From Chiridota heheva (taxonomy: Eukaryota; Echinodermata; Holothuroidea; Apodida; Chiridotidae), in contig JAIGNY010000327.1 in assembly GCA_020152595.1 (NCBI GenBank), positions 1,785,001 to 1,849,000 on the forward strand: 64,000 nucleotides of DNA, in the 5' to 3' direction. Below, piece by piece: positions 1 through 11,516 of this stretch. The position numbers and the translations under genes are program-made. Under the pieces are notes generated by a model. The model did not search any database. It saw nothing but the letters and a program-made list of their open reading frames with translations, and was not told the DNA's origin. The number at the start of each line of letters is the position of its first letter. Positions within the stretch are counted from its first letter, which is position 1.

Positions 1-969
1 TTTGCTTGGGTTCATCGCATGGGTTGTAAAAAGAAAATGTTTTCATAGCTCCTTGCTGAAACAAGGTCCAGTTTAAGTACGGAATACAATGTATTTCAGT
101 TTAATTTTCAATCCTGATGTATTCAAATCACGTATCGTATTATCCGTTTAAAATTGCAGGTAATACACTTTTATTTTGTTTATTTTTATTTTGATGAAAA
201 TAGTACGAATTTGGTGGGGAGTGAGATACCCGAGGTGGGACACTACTTTTTATTAGCGGGCATTTCCTCTTCTGTCTTTGACACTCCCGTTCACACAGTT
301 GTGTAGCACATTGAAGAAGGTGAATACCATGTGGGACAGAAACCTTTGGTGGCTTAAGTATAATAGAAAATGCCACCAATGCAAAACGGGCTTAGAAGCG
401 TAGAAAGAGTGATTATTGAACTTGGAAAATAACAGAGGTACAGTATGCATGATCTATGAGGATTTTTTGGTTGCACTGTTTTTTTTTGTTTTTTTAAATA
501 GGAGCCACGGCCTGGCCATGGTTAATGTTTCAAAGAAATATTGAGTATTAGGTGGGTGGGATCTGAACTAAGATTTTTCCACTGTAGGCTATATGCAAAT
601 CAGCAAGAATTATACTGCGTGATCAAGTATACATACGATGGCTAGCATCGCACCCTAAGATGATGCATTTAGAGGCTTAATTTTAAATTTCCTTTCTTTT
701 TATATAAAAGAAAAATGAATTATAACTATGAATTAGAAATTGTGAGCAAAAAGGCCTTATAGATGGCCTGTCAACACGGCCTTTTCACAACTTTTTTACG
801 TGACTGCCTTGGGACATCGCGATCTGGTTAATGCCTTTTCGAACCTAGACTGACAAGGGTAAAATCGGCATTATTTGAGGGAAAATGGCGTAAATAAAAT
901 CACTTTCCACGCAAACAACATTAAAGTTTATTAATACATTTTATTTATCAATGTCCTCTGTTATCATTT
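1..969. other. No gene recognised (presumed XPO7 intron 1 or 5' flank)
   Basis: AT-rich sequence with frequent stops on both strands. I see no exon with a donor in the phase needed for exon 2, no CpG-island-like promoter and no recognisable repeat. A short start exon of about six codons would be hard to see by eye, so its absence here is not proven. Confidence 0.4.
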
Positions 970-1180
970 TCAACATTATTTACAAAAAATACTGTGATGC
1001 AAACATCGTTAGCAGCTATCATATAACAGTGCAGTACACTGCAGTTATAGTTAATGTAATGCACTTTATGTTCAAAGCTTGTTTACATTACGGGTAAAAA
1101 ACAGGTTTTCCTTTAAAAACTGGTTTTGGTTTTAGAAACAGACCGGTTTCATTTCGGGGCAAAACCGTAGGGGTTGTCAA
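970..1180 (+). repeat. Dispersed repeat with CCGGTTTT-type motifs (copy 1)
   Basis: The stretch running from a palindromic CAGTGCAGTACACTGCAGTTA block to an aaaccggttt-like block recurs as a reverse complement at about 25820-26010. Both copies share the order CAGTGCAGTACACTGCAG, ACTTTATGTTC, AAGCTT.TTTACATTACGGGT, then alternating AAAACYGGTTTT blocks. This is an interspersed element of unknown class; neither copy has an open frame. Confidence 0.7.
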
Positions 1181-3893
1181 ATATGTAAGTGGCTGAAAAC
1201 CACACAGCCTACCTAGAACATGAAAAGCTAATTTGATTAAATTTATATATCTCTAGCGAGCTCACTTTTTCAATTTCTAACTTTTTTAAAAGGTCAGATA
1301 AGAAGTCTTTTCCTTCTCAGATCCTTTATAATAAAAAAAACCCCACTGAAATGAGTAGATTTGAGTTCAGATGCATCATAATGTATGTTGTTGAGTTGCT
1401 CACTTCAATTGTCAAATCCCACTTGTACTGTATATTCAAGTTTGTCCTTTCTAGTTGGGTGATTGATTACTGACATTAACAATTCTAAGTCTATGCCAGA
1501 ATCTGTCCACCATATGGTAATTGTGTGCTTAACGTGAATTAAGCATTATTTTAAGATGACACTGTGACTGTACATTAAAATAAAATTAAGACAAAAATGT
1601 AATGTTATATACGTTTAATTGCTTCAATTTGGACCCTTTGGTATGAAATATTAAAAATCAATGGAAAATTGGGTTCATGAAAAACATCACATAATTTTAT
1701 TAAAGTGTCAACGAGTTTTGTTTAAGATTGTCTGAGAAAATCACAGAATATTCTGGAATAAAATTTACGCTTATTTTGCAAAAATTAAAAGGAAAAAAAC
1801 GTCAGTATTGGAAAGTTATGCCAAACATTGATCAATTTCGCTTCAAATTAGTCAATTTTGCGTCATATTGGTGAGGTAGTGTTAAGCAAAAAAGGAAGGG
1901 GGGATAGAGTGCGGTTGGTAAATACATTGAAGTAGGATAGCAGAACAGGAAGCGTCTTGAAAATTATGACAATGTCCCAAAAAATACTAGTTACCAAGTT
2001 GTAAGAGGAGGGTTTGAAAGGACCTACAAGAAAATACAGCATTGGTGATTTATAACTGATCAATCACTGCCGTACGTTTGAGGTGGAGAGCGCATCAAGA
2101 GTAATCTTTTACGCGCTTTGCCCAAATTGCGCCCACTCAGGGCAAGGGGGTCGTATGTGAACCTTAGGAGGAAGTGAATGGAAAGCCTTTTGCGTCTTTC
2201 ATAGATACAAAATTCAAGGACATGTTTTACTTGCAAATACATGTAAACAAAAAATGAGGTTTTTCTTAAAGATGGCAACCCTTCGCAAAATAGCGCATAG
2301 ATGAAAGTGGCCATTTGTTAAAAAATTTACCAAGGAGCTCAGCACAATATCTGAAAATCTTGTTTTTTTCTAAAATGCACTTTAAAATAAGATTTCCGGC
2401 CTAATCATTTATCGGCACAGTTGGTGAACCATTTGGTTCTACACGTAAAACCAATTACTGAGGACGGTTAACAGCGAAAAAGTTTGAAGATACTATAGGT
2501 ATAAGTAAGTTATTTTTTAAATAAGGGGCTCACCAATTTTTCCATATGGATTTCCACAGTGTAGCGATAGCTGACCATCTGTACAGATGGACTTGCCCAA
2601 ACGGGATATCAATCAACAAATACTCTTATCAGTTCTAAACAGAAAACGTTCATCTCAATTTATCCTTGACTTTAATAATATCAACGCGTTGTTTCTTATT
2701 TGAAATTATGCTACTTTTTCCAGGCCTAAATACATACTATTGCAGTCATTTAAAACAATAATAAGTCTTGAATTTTTTTTTCTTCATAAAAAGACAATCA
2801 CTCACCAAATAAATACATAAACATGCCAAAATATAATTTCCTTTTTAAGACAAAAACCCTGTCAGGTCTTTCCTACCCATTAATTATTTCTATTTATTGG
2901 ATACTTTTCATGCATATGCTTAGATTAACCCCAGTCTTTTATAGTCATTTAATTTTCTTCATTTTATTCGATTACCAAAAAGTGCACGAATTCTCAGGTA
3001 TTTACAATATGCAAAGCACACCTTAAATAGTTCTCATTTAAGCTATTTATTCATTGCAAACCCTAACTCTATTCTTATTTATCATAGAACTGATTGTATT
3101 TGAAATTTGTATACCTGTTTTTCTCTAGACACTGAAGACACATTTTCTTTCGTGAAATAATGCAAGGTATCTGAGAGAAAAATTGATATTCTTTCCTCAG
3201 ACAGTCTTGGACAAAAGTGTTAGGACGATTCAGCGTTTTGAGAACTAAATATGTTATAGTGTTATGTTTCTTTGATGTTTTTTTAATAATTGTAACTCCC
3301 TACCCCCTTCCCCCTTTTCAATCTTAAATTTACTTCTTTCTTAACATCATTTCCAGAAAAACAGTCAGGGGGAACTGGCGGCGTCAATGAAATTATGAAA
3401 ATGTCCTTGAAATTTTTAAATTATTCATCACAAATGAAAGAATAAGGGATTGAAGAAGCAATAGAAAAAATTGCCAACATTTATGATGTCTAAATGTGGA
3501 ATAATTTACAATAGAAAATTAGGTTCATGAAAAGCATCACATATTTTCATTGTGTCTCAACGAGTTTTGTCCAAGAATGTAGGCCTAATCAGATAATCTA
3601 GAACACTGCAAATCACTTTTCCAAGTTTGACTGGATTTGGCTGATAAGCTAATAGTATAGGGCCTAAGAGTCAGACAAGGATACTTGCAGCTTATAGTTC
3701 AACTTGAAAATGTTGAAAGTATTTTGAAAGCCTTGTTACTTTGTTTGTTCGCAGTCTAGAACTATCAAATTCATTGAAAAACTACTTAATAAATTGACTA
3801 AGTAACTAACTGTTACAATTTTTTTGGTATGGTATTTTCAACCTAAATTTAGGATTTGTTCATGATCAAATGTAAATTTTGTAGTTTGATTAG
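1181..3893. other. Gene-free AT-rich sequence with one internal direct duplication
   Basis: No credible coding exon. About 100 bp at 1660-1755 and at 3510-3605 are similar (shared GGTTCATGAAAA.CATCACATA and CAACGAGTTTTGT), which indicates two copies of an interspersed repeat in the same orientation. The short open frames here have no recognisable protein similarity. Confidence 0.5.
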
Positions 3894-4060
3894 AGTTTCA
3901 TGACCAGGGATTCAAGAGTTTAATGACTAGGGATGCAAGAGTTTCATGACCAGGGATGCAAGAGTTTAATGACTAGGGATGCAAGAGTTTCATGACCAGG
4001 GATTCAAGAGTTTAATGACTAGGGATGCAAGAGTTTCATGACCAGGGATGCAAGAGTTTA
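3894..4060 (+). repeat. 23-bp minisatellite, about 7 copies
   Basis: Direct repeats of AGTTTCATGACCAGGGATTCAAG and its variant with TTTAATGACTAGGGATGC. The two variants alternate, so there is a 46-bp higher-order period. No coding potential. Confidence 0.92.
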
Positions 4061-4310
4061 TAAATGAGAATCAAAAATATATTTTTTCCCTATGTAGCCT
4101 AAAACACTAATGATGCTTATGGTTGCCGTTTCATGTGTGGCCTATACTAATCTGGTGCTTTGTAAAAATTTGTTCTTTTTGGCTTTATTTCACCAAGTTA
4201 GCAGAACTGAAAAGTCAGCCCATTTTGGCAAATTTGCCCATATACCTGTCAGTCACAAATGTATTTTTAGCTACAGTATGCATTAAAATCTTTCAATTAG
4301 TTTGAAATAT

Positions 4311-4703
4311 GCCCATCCAACAGGATGTGCCCATCCAACAGGATGTGCCCATCCAACAGGATGTGCCCATCCAACAGGATGTGCCCATCCAACAGGATGT
4401 GCCCATCCAACAGGTAAGCCCATCCAACAGGATGTGCCCATCCAACAGGATGTGCCCATCCAACAGGATGTGCCCATCCAACAGGATGTGCCCATCCAAC
4501 AGGGATGTAAGCCCATCCAACAGGATGTGCCCATCCAACAGGATGTGCCCATCCAACAGGATGTGCCCATCCAACAGGATGTGCCCATCCAACAGGATGT
4601 GCCCATCCAACAGGACGTGCCCATCCAACAGGACGTGCCCATCCAACAGGACGTGCCCATCCAACAGGACGTGCCCATCCAACAGGATGTGCCCATCCAA
4701 CAG
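4311..4703 (+). repeat. 18-bp minisatellite, left half (about 22 units)
   Basis: Tandem units of CCCATCCAACAGGATGTG, with a GACGTG variant clustered near the right end and two slightly irregular units near 4412 and 4502. Because 18 is divisible by three, several frames stay open across the array; these open frames are artefacts. The array stops exactly where the LINE at 4704 begins. Confidence 0.95.
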
Positions 4704-7700
4704 TGGTAGTGATCATTATCCTCTTCTTACACACTCCAACCTTCAAACCCCCACTGACCACACCCCCAATTGGAATCTCAAGAAGGCTGGCTGGCCCCTT
4801 TTAGAAACCCTCTGTGACTCACACCTCTCCCCCCCTTTCCCATCTTCTTAAGGATGAGGATCCCATGTCAAACTTCAGTAATATCCTTATCAACATTGCC
4901 ACCTGCACAATTTCCAAAACTTCCAAACCCCCTAATCATCCCCCCAACCCCTGGTTCTCTGATGACTGCACAATTGCCATCAAGAACAGGAAAAGAGCGC
5001 TCAGGAACTTTAAAACTAACCCGACCACCCATAACCTCAACCTCTTCCGCATCAGTTGTGCCAAGGCCAGACGCACTATCAAGGACAGTAAAACCAACAC
5101 TTGGAACAACTTCATCTCTTTTCTCACCACCAACACCTCCTACTAAGAAGATTTGGAGAATGGTTAACAGCTTCCATGGCAGAGTGGGCAAATCTCCTAC
5201 CTCCCATCTCCCTTGGAATGGTGACCTTCTCACCGCGAAAAAGGACATCGTTAACCACCTCGCCGCCTCTTCCAGCAACATCTTGTCCTCAACCAACTAC
5301 TCCAATGCCTTCAAAACCAAAAAAGCTTGCGATGAAGCCGGAAAATCATCTTTCCCTCCGACAACTCCGAAAGCTACAACACCCCTCTCACCCTTTCGGA
5401 ATTCGACCAAGCCATCCACGATGCTGGCTGCACCTCCAAGGGCCCAGATAACATGCCCTACCAGTTCCTAAAACACCTCCCCATCAGGGCCACCACTACC
5501 CTACTCACCATCCTCAATCACATTTGGTCCTCACACTCCTTTCCCCCTATCTGGAGGACAGCTATTGTCACCCCCGTCCTTAAACCGGGGAAGGATAGTA
5601 CCGACCCTCCAGCTACCGCCCCATTGCCCTCACCTGCTGTCTCTGTAAAATTGTGGAAAGAATCATTAATTAGAGATTAGACTGGTTCCTTGAGACCAAC
5701 AGAATTCTCTCCCCTCACCAAAGCGGCTTCCGAAGATGTCGCAATACCCTATTATGCTCGACATTGCTATCCGGGAATCCTTTGCAAAAAACGAACACCT
5801 CATTGCCATTTTTTTGACCTCGAGAAAGCTTTCGACACTACTTGGAAATACGGCATTATCCGCAAACTTCACAACATCGGCCTCAGAGGCCATTTCCCCA
5901 TCTTTATGCAAAACTTCCTCTCACCCAGACAGTTCCAAGTTCGTATTGGCCACACCCTCTCCAACCTATACCCCCAAGAAGAGGGCATCCGCTCTCCTAC
6001 TCTCTTCAACCTGAGCATTAATGACATCGCGGACAACCTTGGCCCCAACATCAAACGTACCTTCTACAGGGATGACTTCACCATCTTCTATTCCTCCCCT
6101 AGCTTTCCTCTTGTTGAAAATAGGCTCCAAATCCGCCTCAACCAGCTGCAAGTCTGGTGCAACAATAACGGTTTTAAATTCTCCAAAGACAAGACAGTCT
6201 GCATGCACTTCTGTCATTTTAACAACCTCCACCCCAACCCGAACCTTGTGCCCATTGGCAATTGCATCTCTAAAGTTGAACACACACAGTTCCTGGGTCT
6301 AACTCTCAAGCTCACCTACAAGCAACACATCACCAACCTGAAACTAAAATGCAAGAGCTTTCTTAACATTCTCCCCCTCCTCTCCAACACCACTTGGGGT
6401 GCAAACCGCCATGCTCTCCTCAAAATTTTCAGCTCACCATTCATGCCAAGCTTGACTACGGCAATATTGTCTACTGTGCCGCTTACAACTCATACCCCAA
6501 CCACATCAACACCATCCAAAATGAAGCCCTCAGGCTTTGTCTAGGTGCCTACAAGACCTCCTCAATCACCAGCCTTCATGTTGATGCCAACGAACCCCCT
6601 TTTTCTACTTAGATGTAGAAAGCTTAGCCTCTCTATGCTTTTGGAGTCCTCACCAACACCCAGAACCCTGTTTTCAACCTCATTAGGTACCCCAATTTCT
6701 CCACCCTCATTGATAGGACTAAAACCCTACCTCTCCCTTCAGCTTACGCATTAAAATATACCTCTTTCAAACTCTGCATCAACCCCGCTACTCTCGGCAC
6801 CTTCTCCTGGCCCACTTTTCCTCCTTGGGCCACCCCCTCCCTTCTGTCCACCTGACCTCTCCACTCATCACAACAAAACTCAAACCCACCCTAACCTCTT
6901 CATCAATCTCCACAACCAAATCAAAGACCAAGTCTTAAATTACACCTCCATCTATACTGATGGCTCCAAGAAAGGCAACAAGACAGCTGCTGCTGCAGTC
7001 ATCCAAGACATCACCCTCAGTAGCAGACTTCCCAAATACTCATCCATCTTTTCAGCCGAGGCTAAGGCCATTCTCCTTGCCCTCAACTTTATTGAGTACT
7101 CCCCGCTCAGCCACTTTGCCATTTTCTCCGACTCAAAGGCTGTTTTTACTTCTTTACTCAATCTTAAATGGGATAACCTGACATCCCACATCCTCCTCCG
7201 GAAACTACTTCGCCCATTCTCTGCAGGAAAAGTGTTCTTTTCTTCTGAATACCCAGCCATGTTGGCATCCCTGACAATGACAGGGCTAATGCAGCCGCTA
7301 AGCTTGCCCTCAACCTCCTTCCTACCCCTTTCCCCAAAATCCTCTCTGACATCAAACCACTTATCACTTCCCTTATTCGTGACCGCTGGCAAACCTCATG
7401 GAACTCCCAAATTGATAACAAACTCCATGTCATCCACAATTTTGATCAAGCCCACCATCAACAACCTCTCTCGTATCGACAACGTTCATGTTACCTGTCT
7501 TAAAATAGGTCACACCCACCTCACTCACTCCCACCTCCTTATTGGCTCCCCCAACCCCTCTGCAACAATTGCCATTGCACCCTCACAATCCATCACGTTC
7601 TCCTTGCTTGCCCCCTGTACAACCTTCCCAGAGCTTCCCTCGCTTCCCACAACTCAATTGCTGAGTTCTTTCCGAAAAATCCTCCGGATGAAATTATCTC

Positions 7701-7944
7701 CTTCCTTCATCATGCTTCCCTCTCCAACCATGTTTAATTCTCCTCTTCCACCCCCCTTTCTCTACTTTGATTTTGTTTCAACCATGCACCTCCTCTCTCA
7801 ATCACAGCTATCTGACTTTTTGTTCTTGAATTTCTCTCATTCTTCCTCTTTTCTTTCCTTCCTACCTTCAGAATGATCTGACCTCAGGCACAATTTGACC
7901 CTCGTTGTCTTAGTGCCGTTAAGCCCTCATCAAACAAACAAACC
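4704..7944 (+). mobile_element. 5'-truncated LINE with APE remnant, RT and RNase H, family A copy 1 (decayed)
   Basis: The copy starts at the last motif of an APE endonuclease (SDHYP, 4708-4722). A linker of the kind found between endonuclease and RT follows (4850-5150). The RT region at about 5690-6420 has motif A FFDLEKAFDT and a catalytic box reading YRDD at 6065-6076 where active enzymes have [FY]ADD. RNase H motifs follow: YTDGSK (~6953), SAEAKA (~7050), FSDSKA (~7122) and the final WIPSH region (~7240). In this last motif Trp is replaced by a TGA stop and a later Asp by Asn. The frame is broken many times. The 3' end is a GTGCCGTTAAGCCCTCATC block followed by CAAA repeats. RNase H after RT suggests the I superfamily. 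The element is not an expressed host gene. Confidence 0.9.
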
Positions 7945-7949
7945 AAGAT

Positions 7950-8505
7950 GATGTGCCCATCCAACAGGATGTTCCCATCCAACAGGATGTTCCCATCCAA
8001 CAGGATGGACCCATCCAACAGGATGGACCCATCCAACAGGATGGACCCATACAACAGGATTGACCCATACAACAGGATGGACTTATACAACAGGATGGAC
8101 TTATACAACAGGATGTATCCATCCAACAGGATGGACCCATACAACAGGATGGACCCATCCAACAGGATGGACCCATCCAACAGGATGGACCCATACAACA
8201 GGATGGACCCATACAACAGGATGGACCCATACAACAGGATGGACTTATACAACAGGATGTATTCATCCAACAGGATGTATCCATCCAACAGGATGGACCC
8301 ATATAACAGGATGGACCCATACAACAGGATGGACCCATACAACAGGATGGACCCATACAATAGGATGTTCCCATCCAACAGGATGTTCCCATCCAACAGG
8401 ATGGACCCATACAACAGGATGGACCCATATAACAGGATGTATCCATCCAACAGGATGGACCCATACAACAGGATGTATCCATCCAACAGGATGGACCCAT
8501 ACAAC
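7950..8505 (+). repeat. 18-bp minisatellite, right half (about 31 units)
   Basis: Units of CCCATMCAACAGGATGNN continue the array left of the LINE, but with other end variants (GATGTT, GATGGA, GATGTA, and TACAACAG in place of TCCAACAG). Only the first unit (7950-7967) is of the left-array GATGTG type. Open frames across the array are artefacts of the 18-bp period. Confidence 0.95.
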
Positions 8506-8999
8506 TTCCAAACTGTACATACTGTTTAACAGGGTTTCAAGCGTCTTATGTTTCCATGTCTTAAACTGCATTATATATCATGTTATTCTTTCATATGATT
8601 CTACAGTCAACCAGAACTGAAACCAAACTTTAATCTATTGTGATGCCATTGTTAATCTGTTACTGTACTGTATGTACTATAGCATAGGAGCTTTATTTAG
8701 AAGCCTAATGGTTCCATTTAAATCATTGATTTCTTTATAAAGTTGACATTTTTCTCAAGTCTTGTTGTTTAAAAATATCTTCCCTCGATAGATAATAATC
8801 CATGTGTGATTTACGATTTATATTCTTCAATTTCTGCTAACTTTTTCTGCTATCCTGCAGCTTCAATGAAATTTTCCATACATTTTATATACTATTAATT
8901 TGCTATCTGTGTTTTGGTTCCGATGCCAACAGCATCCAGAACCTTTGCAGTCGCTTTGGCGTGTGTGCAAACATGTACTGTATGTGTTGGTATGTGACG
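8506..8999. other. No gene recognised
   Basis: AT-rich single-copy-looking sequence between the minisatellite and the ~310-bp tandem repeat. No exon, TIR or RNA gene seen. Confidence 0.4.
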
Positions 9000-9965
9000 G
9001 CTAGCTTGTTCTCACGATATCTCATAAGCCATACACTGCAGACTTGTCATATTTAGTACACAGAATACTTATATGGAGTACAAGAACCCTATTGTTTTTG
9101 GTGATGATATCATGCATATTAATAAGTGGGTGGGGCTAAATTTAAAAAATTTGAAATTGATAATTTAGCAACCGTTGGTCAGTTTTATGTAATACTTGCT
9201 ATGATACTGTTATAAGGTATTGTGCACATGTCTACGTTGTTTGCAGATCTTATATCATTAATATGCATGGTGGGCGGAGCTTGATAAGAAATTGCTCTGA
9301 AATGCTTGTTCTCAAAATATCTCATGAACCGTACACTGCAGACATGTCATAATCAGTATACAGAATGCTTATATGTAGTACAAGAAGCCTATCGTTTTTG
9401 GTGATGATATGCATATTAATGAATGGGCGGGGCTAATTAGTGGGCAGGGCTAATCTTAAAATTCTTGAATAAGTGAATAATAAGCAGTCCTTTGACAGTT
9501 TTATGTAATACTTGGTATGCTGCTGTTTTTAGGTATTGTTCACATGCCTACGTTGTTATCAGGTCTTAAATCATTATTATGCATGGTGGGCGGGGCTTGA
9601 TGTGAAATTGCTAAAAAATGTTTGTTTTCACAAAATCTCTTGAATCCGTACACTGCAGACATGTCATAATAAGTATACAGAATACTTGTATGTAGTACAA
9701 GAACCATGTCATTCTTTGGTGATGATATCATGCATATTAATGAGTGGGTGGGGCTTATGATGAATTCTTGAATAAGTGATTGATTATTAAGCAGTCGTTT
9801 GACAGTTTTATGTATTACTCGCTATGCTACTGTTATTAGGTATTGTGCACATGTCTATGTTGTTAGCAGGTCTCATATCATTAATATGCATAGTAGGTGG
9901 AGCTTGATGTGAAATTGCTATGAAATGCTTGTTTTTACAAGATTCTGTTCATAAATAAATCTGAT
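9000..9965 (+). repeat. ~310-bp tandem repeat, about 3 copies
   Basis: Three successive blocks start near 9003, 9301 and 9618, each with a CTTGTTCTCA-like start, CGTACACTGCAGAC, GTACAAGAAC, GGTGATGAT, CATGCATATTAAT and a GTGGGYGGGGCT box. A partial fourth block begins near 9927. The copies differ by substitutions and small indels, so the duplication is not recent. No coding potential. Confidence 0.9.
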
Positions 9966-10282
9966 ATTTGGTCAGAAATTAATGAAATATTTAATCCATA
10001 GATAATATGTTTGCTAAGTACTGATGACCAATAGAAGCAGATCTCAGAACATTTTCCATTATCTGAAAAAAATAAAAGGAATATTCAAATAATCATTTTT
10101 GACAAGAGAAAAAAAGTTAAACAAATTGAAATAAATTTATTGATATTTTTGGTTCACAAGTTAGAGAAATTTTGGAGTTTTTTCCATATAGGAAAAGCTA
10201 GCAGTAAATTTGAAACACGTATGATGTCACACAGACAAATTAACATACATGTCAATTGTTTTCATTGTGATCTTAAACTACC
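9966..10282. other. No gene recognised
   Basis: AT-rich sequence with no exon, repeat or RNA signal that I can support. Confidence 0.35.
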
Positions 10283-10661
10283 CCTCTCTGCCCCACTTGT
10301 AACACCAGTCTCTCCATCAAGCATATCTTCGTAACCTGTTTTTATACCAGAACTCCAGATCTCTTCTCTCCTCACAATCCTCAATCTCAGACCTTATCGG
10401 AAACAATTCTTCCTCAAACATCATCAACTTCCTCAGCAACAACAACCTCTTTCACCACATTTAGCTTCCCCCTTCCTCCCCTTTCTACACATAACCTTAC
10501 TTTCCTCCTTTTCTTCTCTCTCTGTTTTTTCCCCTTTCCTCCCTTACAAACCTTTCTTTCCTCACCATCCTAAATCTTACACCATAATTTATTAAGACCC
10601 TCTTGGCACATTTGACTCTTGACTGTCGTGGTGCCGTTAAACATTAACAAACCAAACCAAT
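10283..10661 (+). mobile_element. LINE 3' end, family B copy 1 (severely 5'-truncated)
   Basis: The sequence matches the end of the element at 56340-57457: a tail related to [13 protein letters not shown], an [22 protein letters not shown] C-terminus, then a pyrimidine-rich 3' UTR and a terminal GTGGTGCCGTTAAACATTAACAAACC block. This last block is also close to the family A 3' end. The copy is non-coding and lies in presumed intron 1. Confidence 0.8.
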
Positions 10662-11372
10662 TTTTTTAATTTTTTTATTGCAGTGTTGTACCTTTTAAGT
10701 GCTGTATTTTGAAATTAAAATTAAATTAAAGAGAAAGAAGGGGAGGCATCGGAACCACAAAAGCTTTTGGTTTTCTGGTTATAGAAACAAATGGGAGAAT
10801 GAAGTTGTGAACATATTTTAGTGAAACATTAGCTGGTCTGAATACCGCCACGTATAATATTGCAGTGTATTATTATTTATAAATTCACCATTCCTACCTC
10901 GACTATTCAAAGAATAGTGAGAGCATTTGTAGTGTGTCGGTTTTTTTTCTTCATATTTTTTTCTTCTGTTTTTCTTCTGTTTATTATACTGGGTGAATAA
11001 CCTGAAAATATCTGGGTCAAATCTAACATATTTTGAGGCTCGTAGTAAAATGTTGTGGAAAATATAAAACAAGAGTAAATGTAAGTGCATCCTTCAAAGC
11101 TCAGGTAATTTGAAATCAACTGCTCCTACTGGAACCATTACTGCATATTCGTCCCTCGGGCCTCAATAAGCCTTTGAATACTCGAGCATGCTGTCGTTCT
11201 GACAGTTCAAGTTTCAGTTTCATTCTTTCAATATATGCATTATTGAGAATCGTGAATAAGTCTGGACTCATTTTTGAGAGGGGTGGGTGATAATTGTTTT
11301 AGAATTTTGTAACTTTATTTCTGTATTTGTTATTGGTATTTAGTAGCATCCATTTTCCTCTCTTTTCTGTAG
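10662..11372. other. Intron sequence upstream of XPO7 exon 2
   Basis: No repeat or exon recognised. It ends in a strong polypyrimidine tract and AG at 11371-11372, the acceptor of exon 2. Confidence 0.5.
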
Positions 11373-11516
11373 GAGCTTGCACAGTTAGAAGCATTGTGTA
11401 AGCAGCTTTATGAGAGTCCGGATACAGACCAGAGATCCCAAGCAGAAAAAGCGCTCGTCAGCTTCACCAATGCTGCTGATTTAAACAAGTGTCAGCTTCT
11501 CTTGGAAAGAGCAAAT
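11373..11516 (+). CDS. XPO7: XPO7 exon 2
   Basis: 144 nt, phase 0 at both ends, 48 codons starting [15 protein letters not shown]. It encodes helices of the importin-beta N-terminal domain ([18 protein letters not shown]), which contacts RanGTP in this family. The acceptor is TTTTCTGTAG and the donor GTAAGT. Human exon 1 encodes MADHVQ and joins at this same point, so the start codon is not here. Confidence 0.96.

Noticed and set aside
4283-4851. Several long open frames on both strands with HPTGCA, PIQQDV, PSNRMC or LLDGHI repeats
   Set aside because: They follow directly from the 18-bp repeat period, occur in many frames at once, and lack any start, splice or domain evidence.
4854-7876. 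Possible multi-gene cluster on the + strand
   Set aside because: All frames are pieces of one decayed LINE (endonuclease end, RT, RNase H), with frameshifts and stops.
7884-8620. Open frames with MDPYNR, GSILLYG or WTHTTG repeats
   Set aside because: Same cause: the right half of the 18-bp minisatellite.
1-11372. XPO7 first coding exon with the start codon
   Set aside because: I looked for an ATG followed by about six codons and a phase-0 GT donor resembling MADHVQ and found none convincing. It is most likely upstream of the window.
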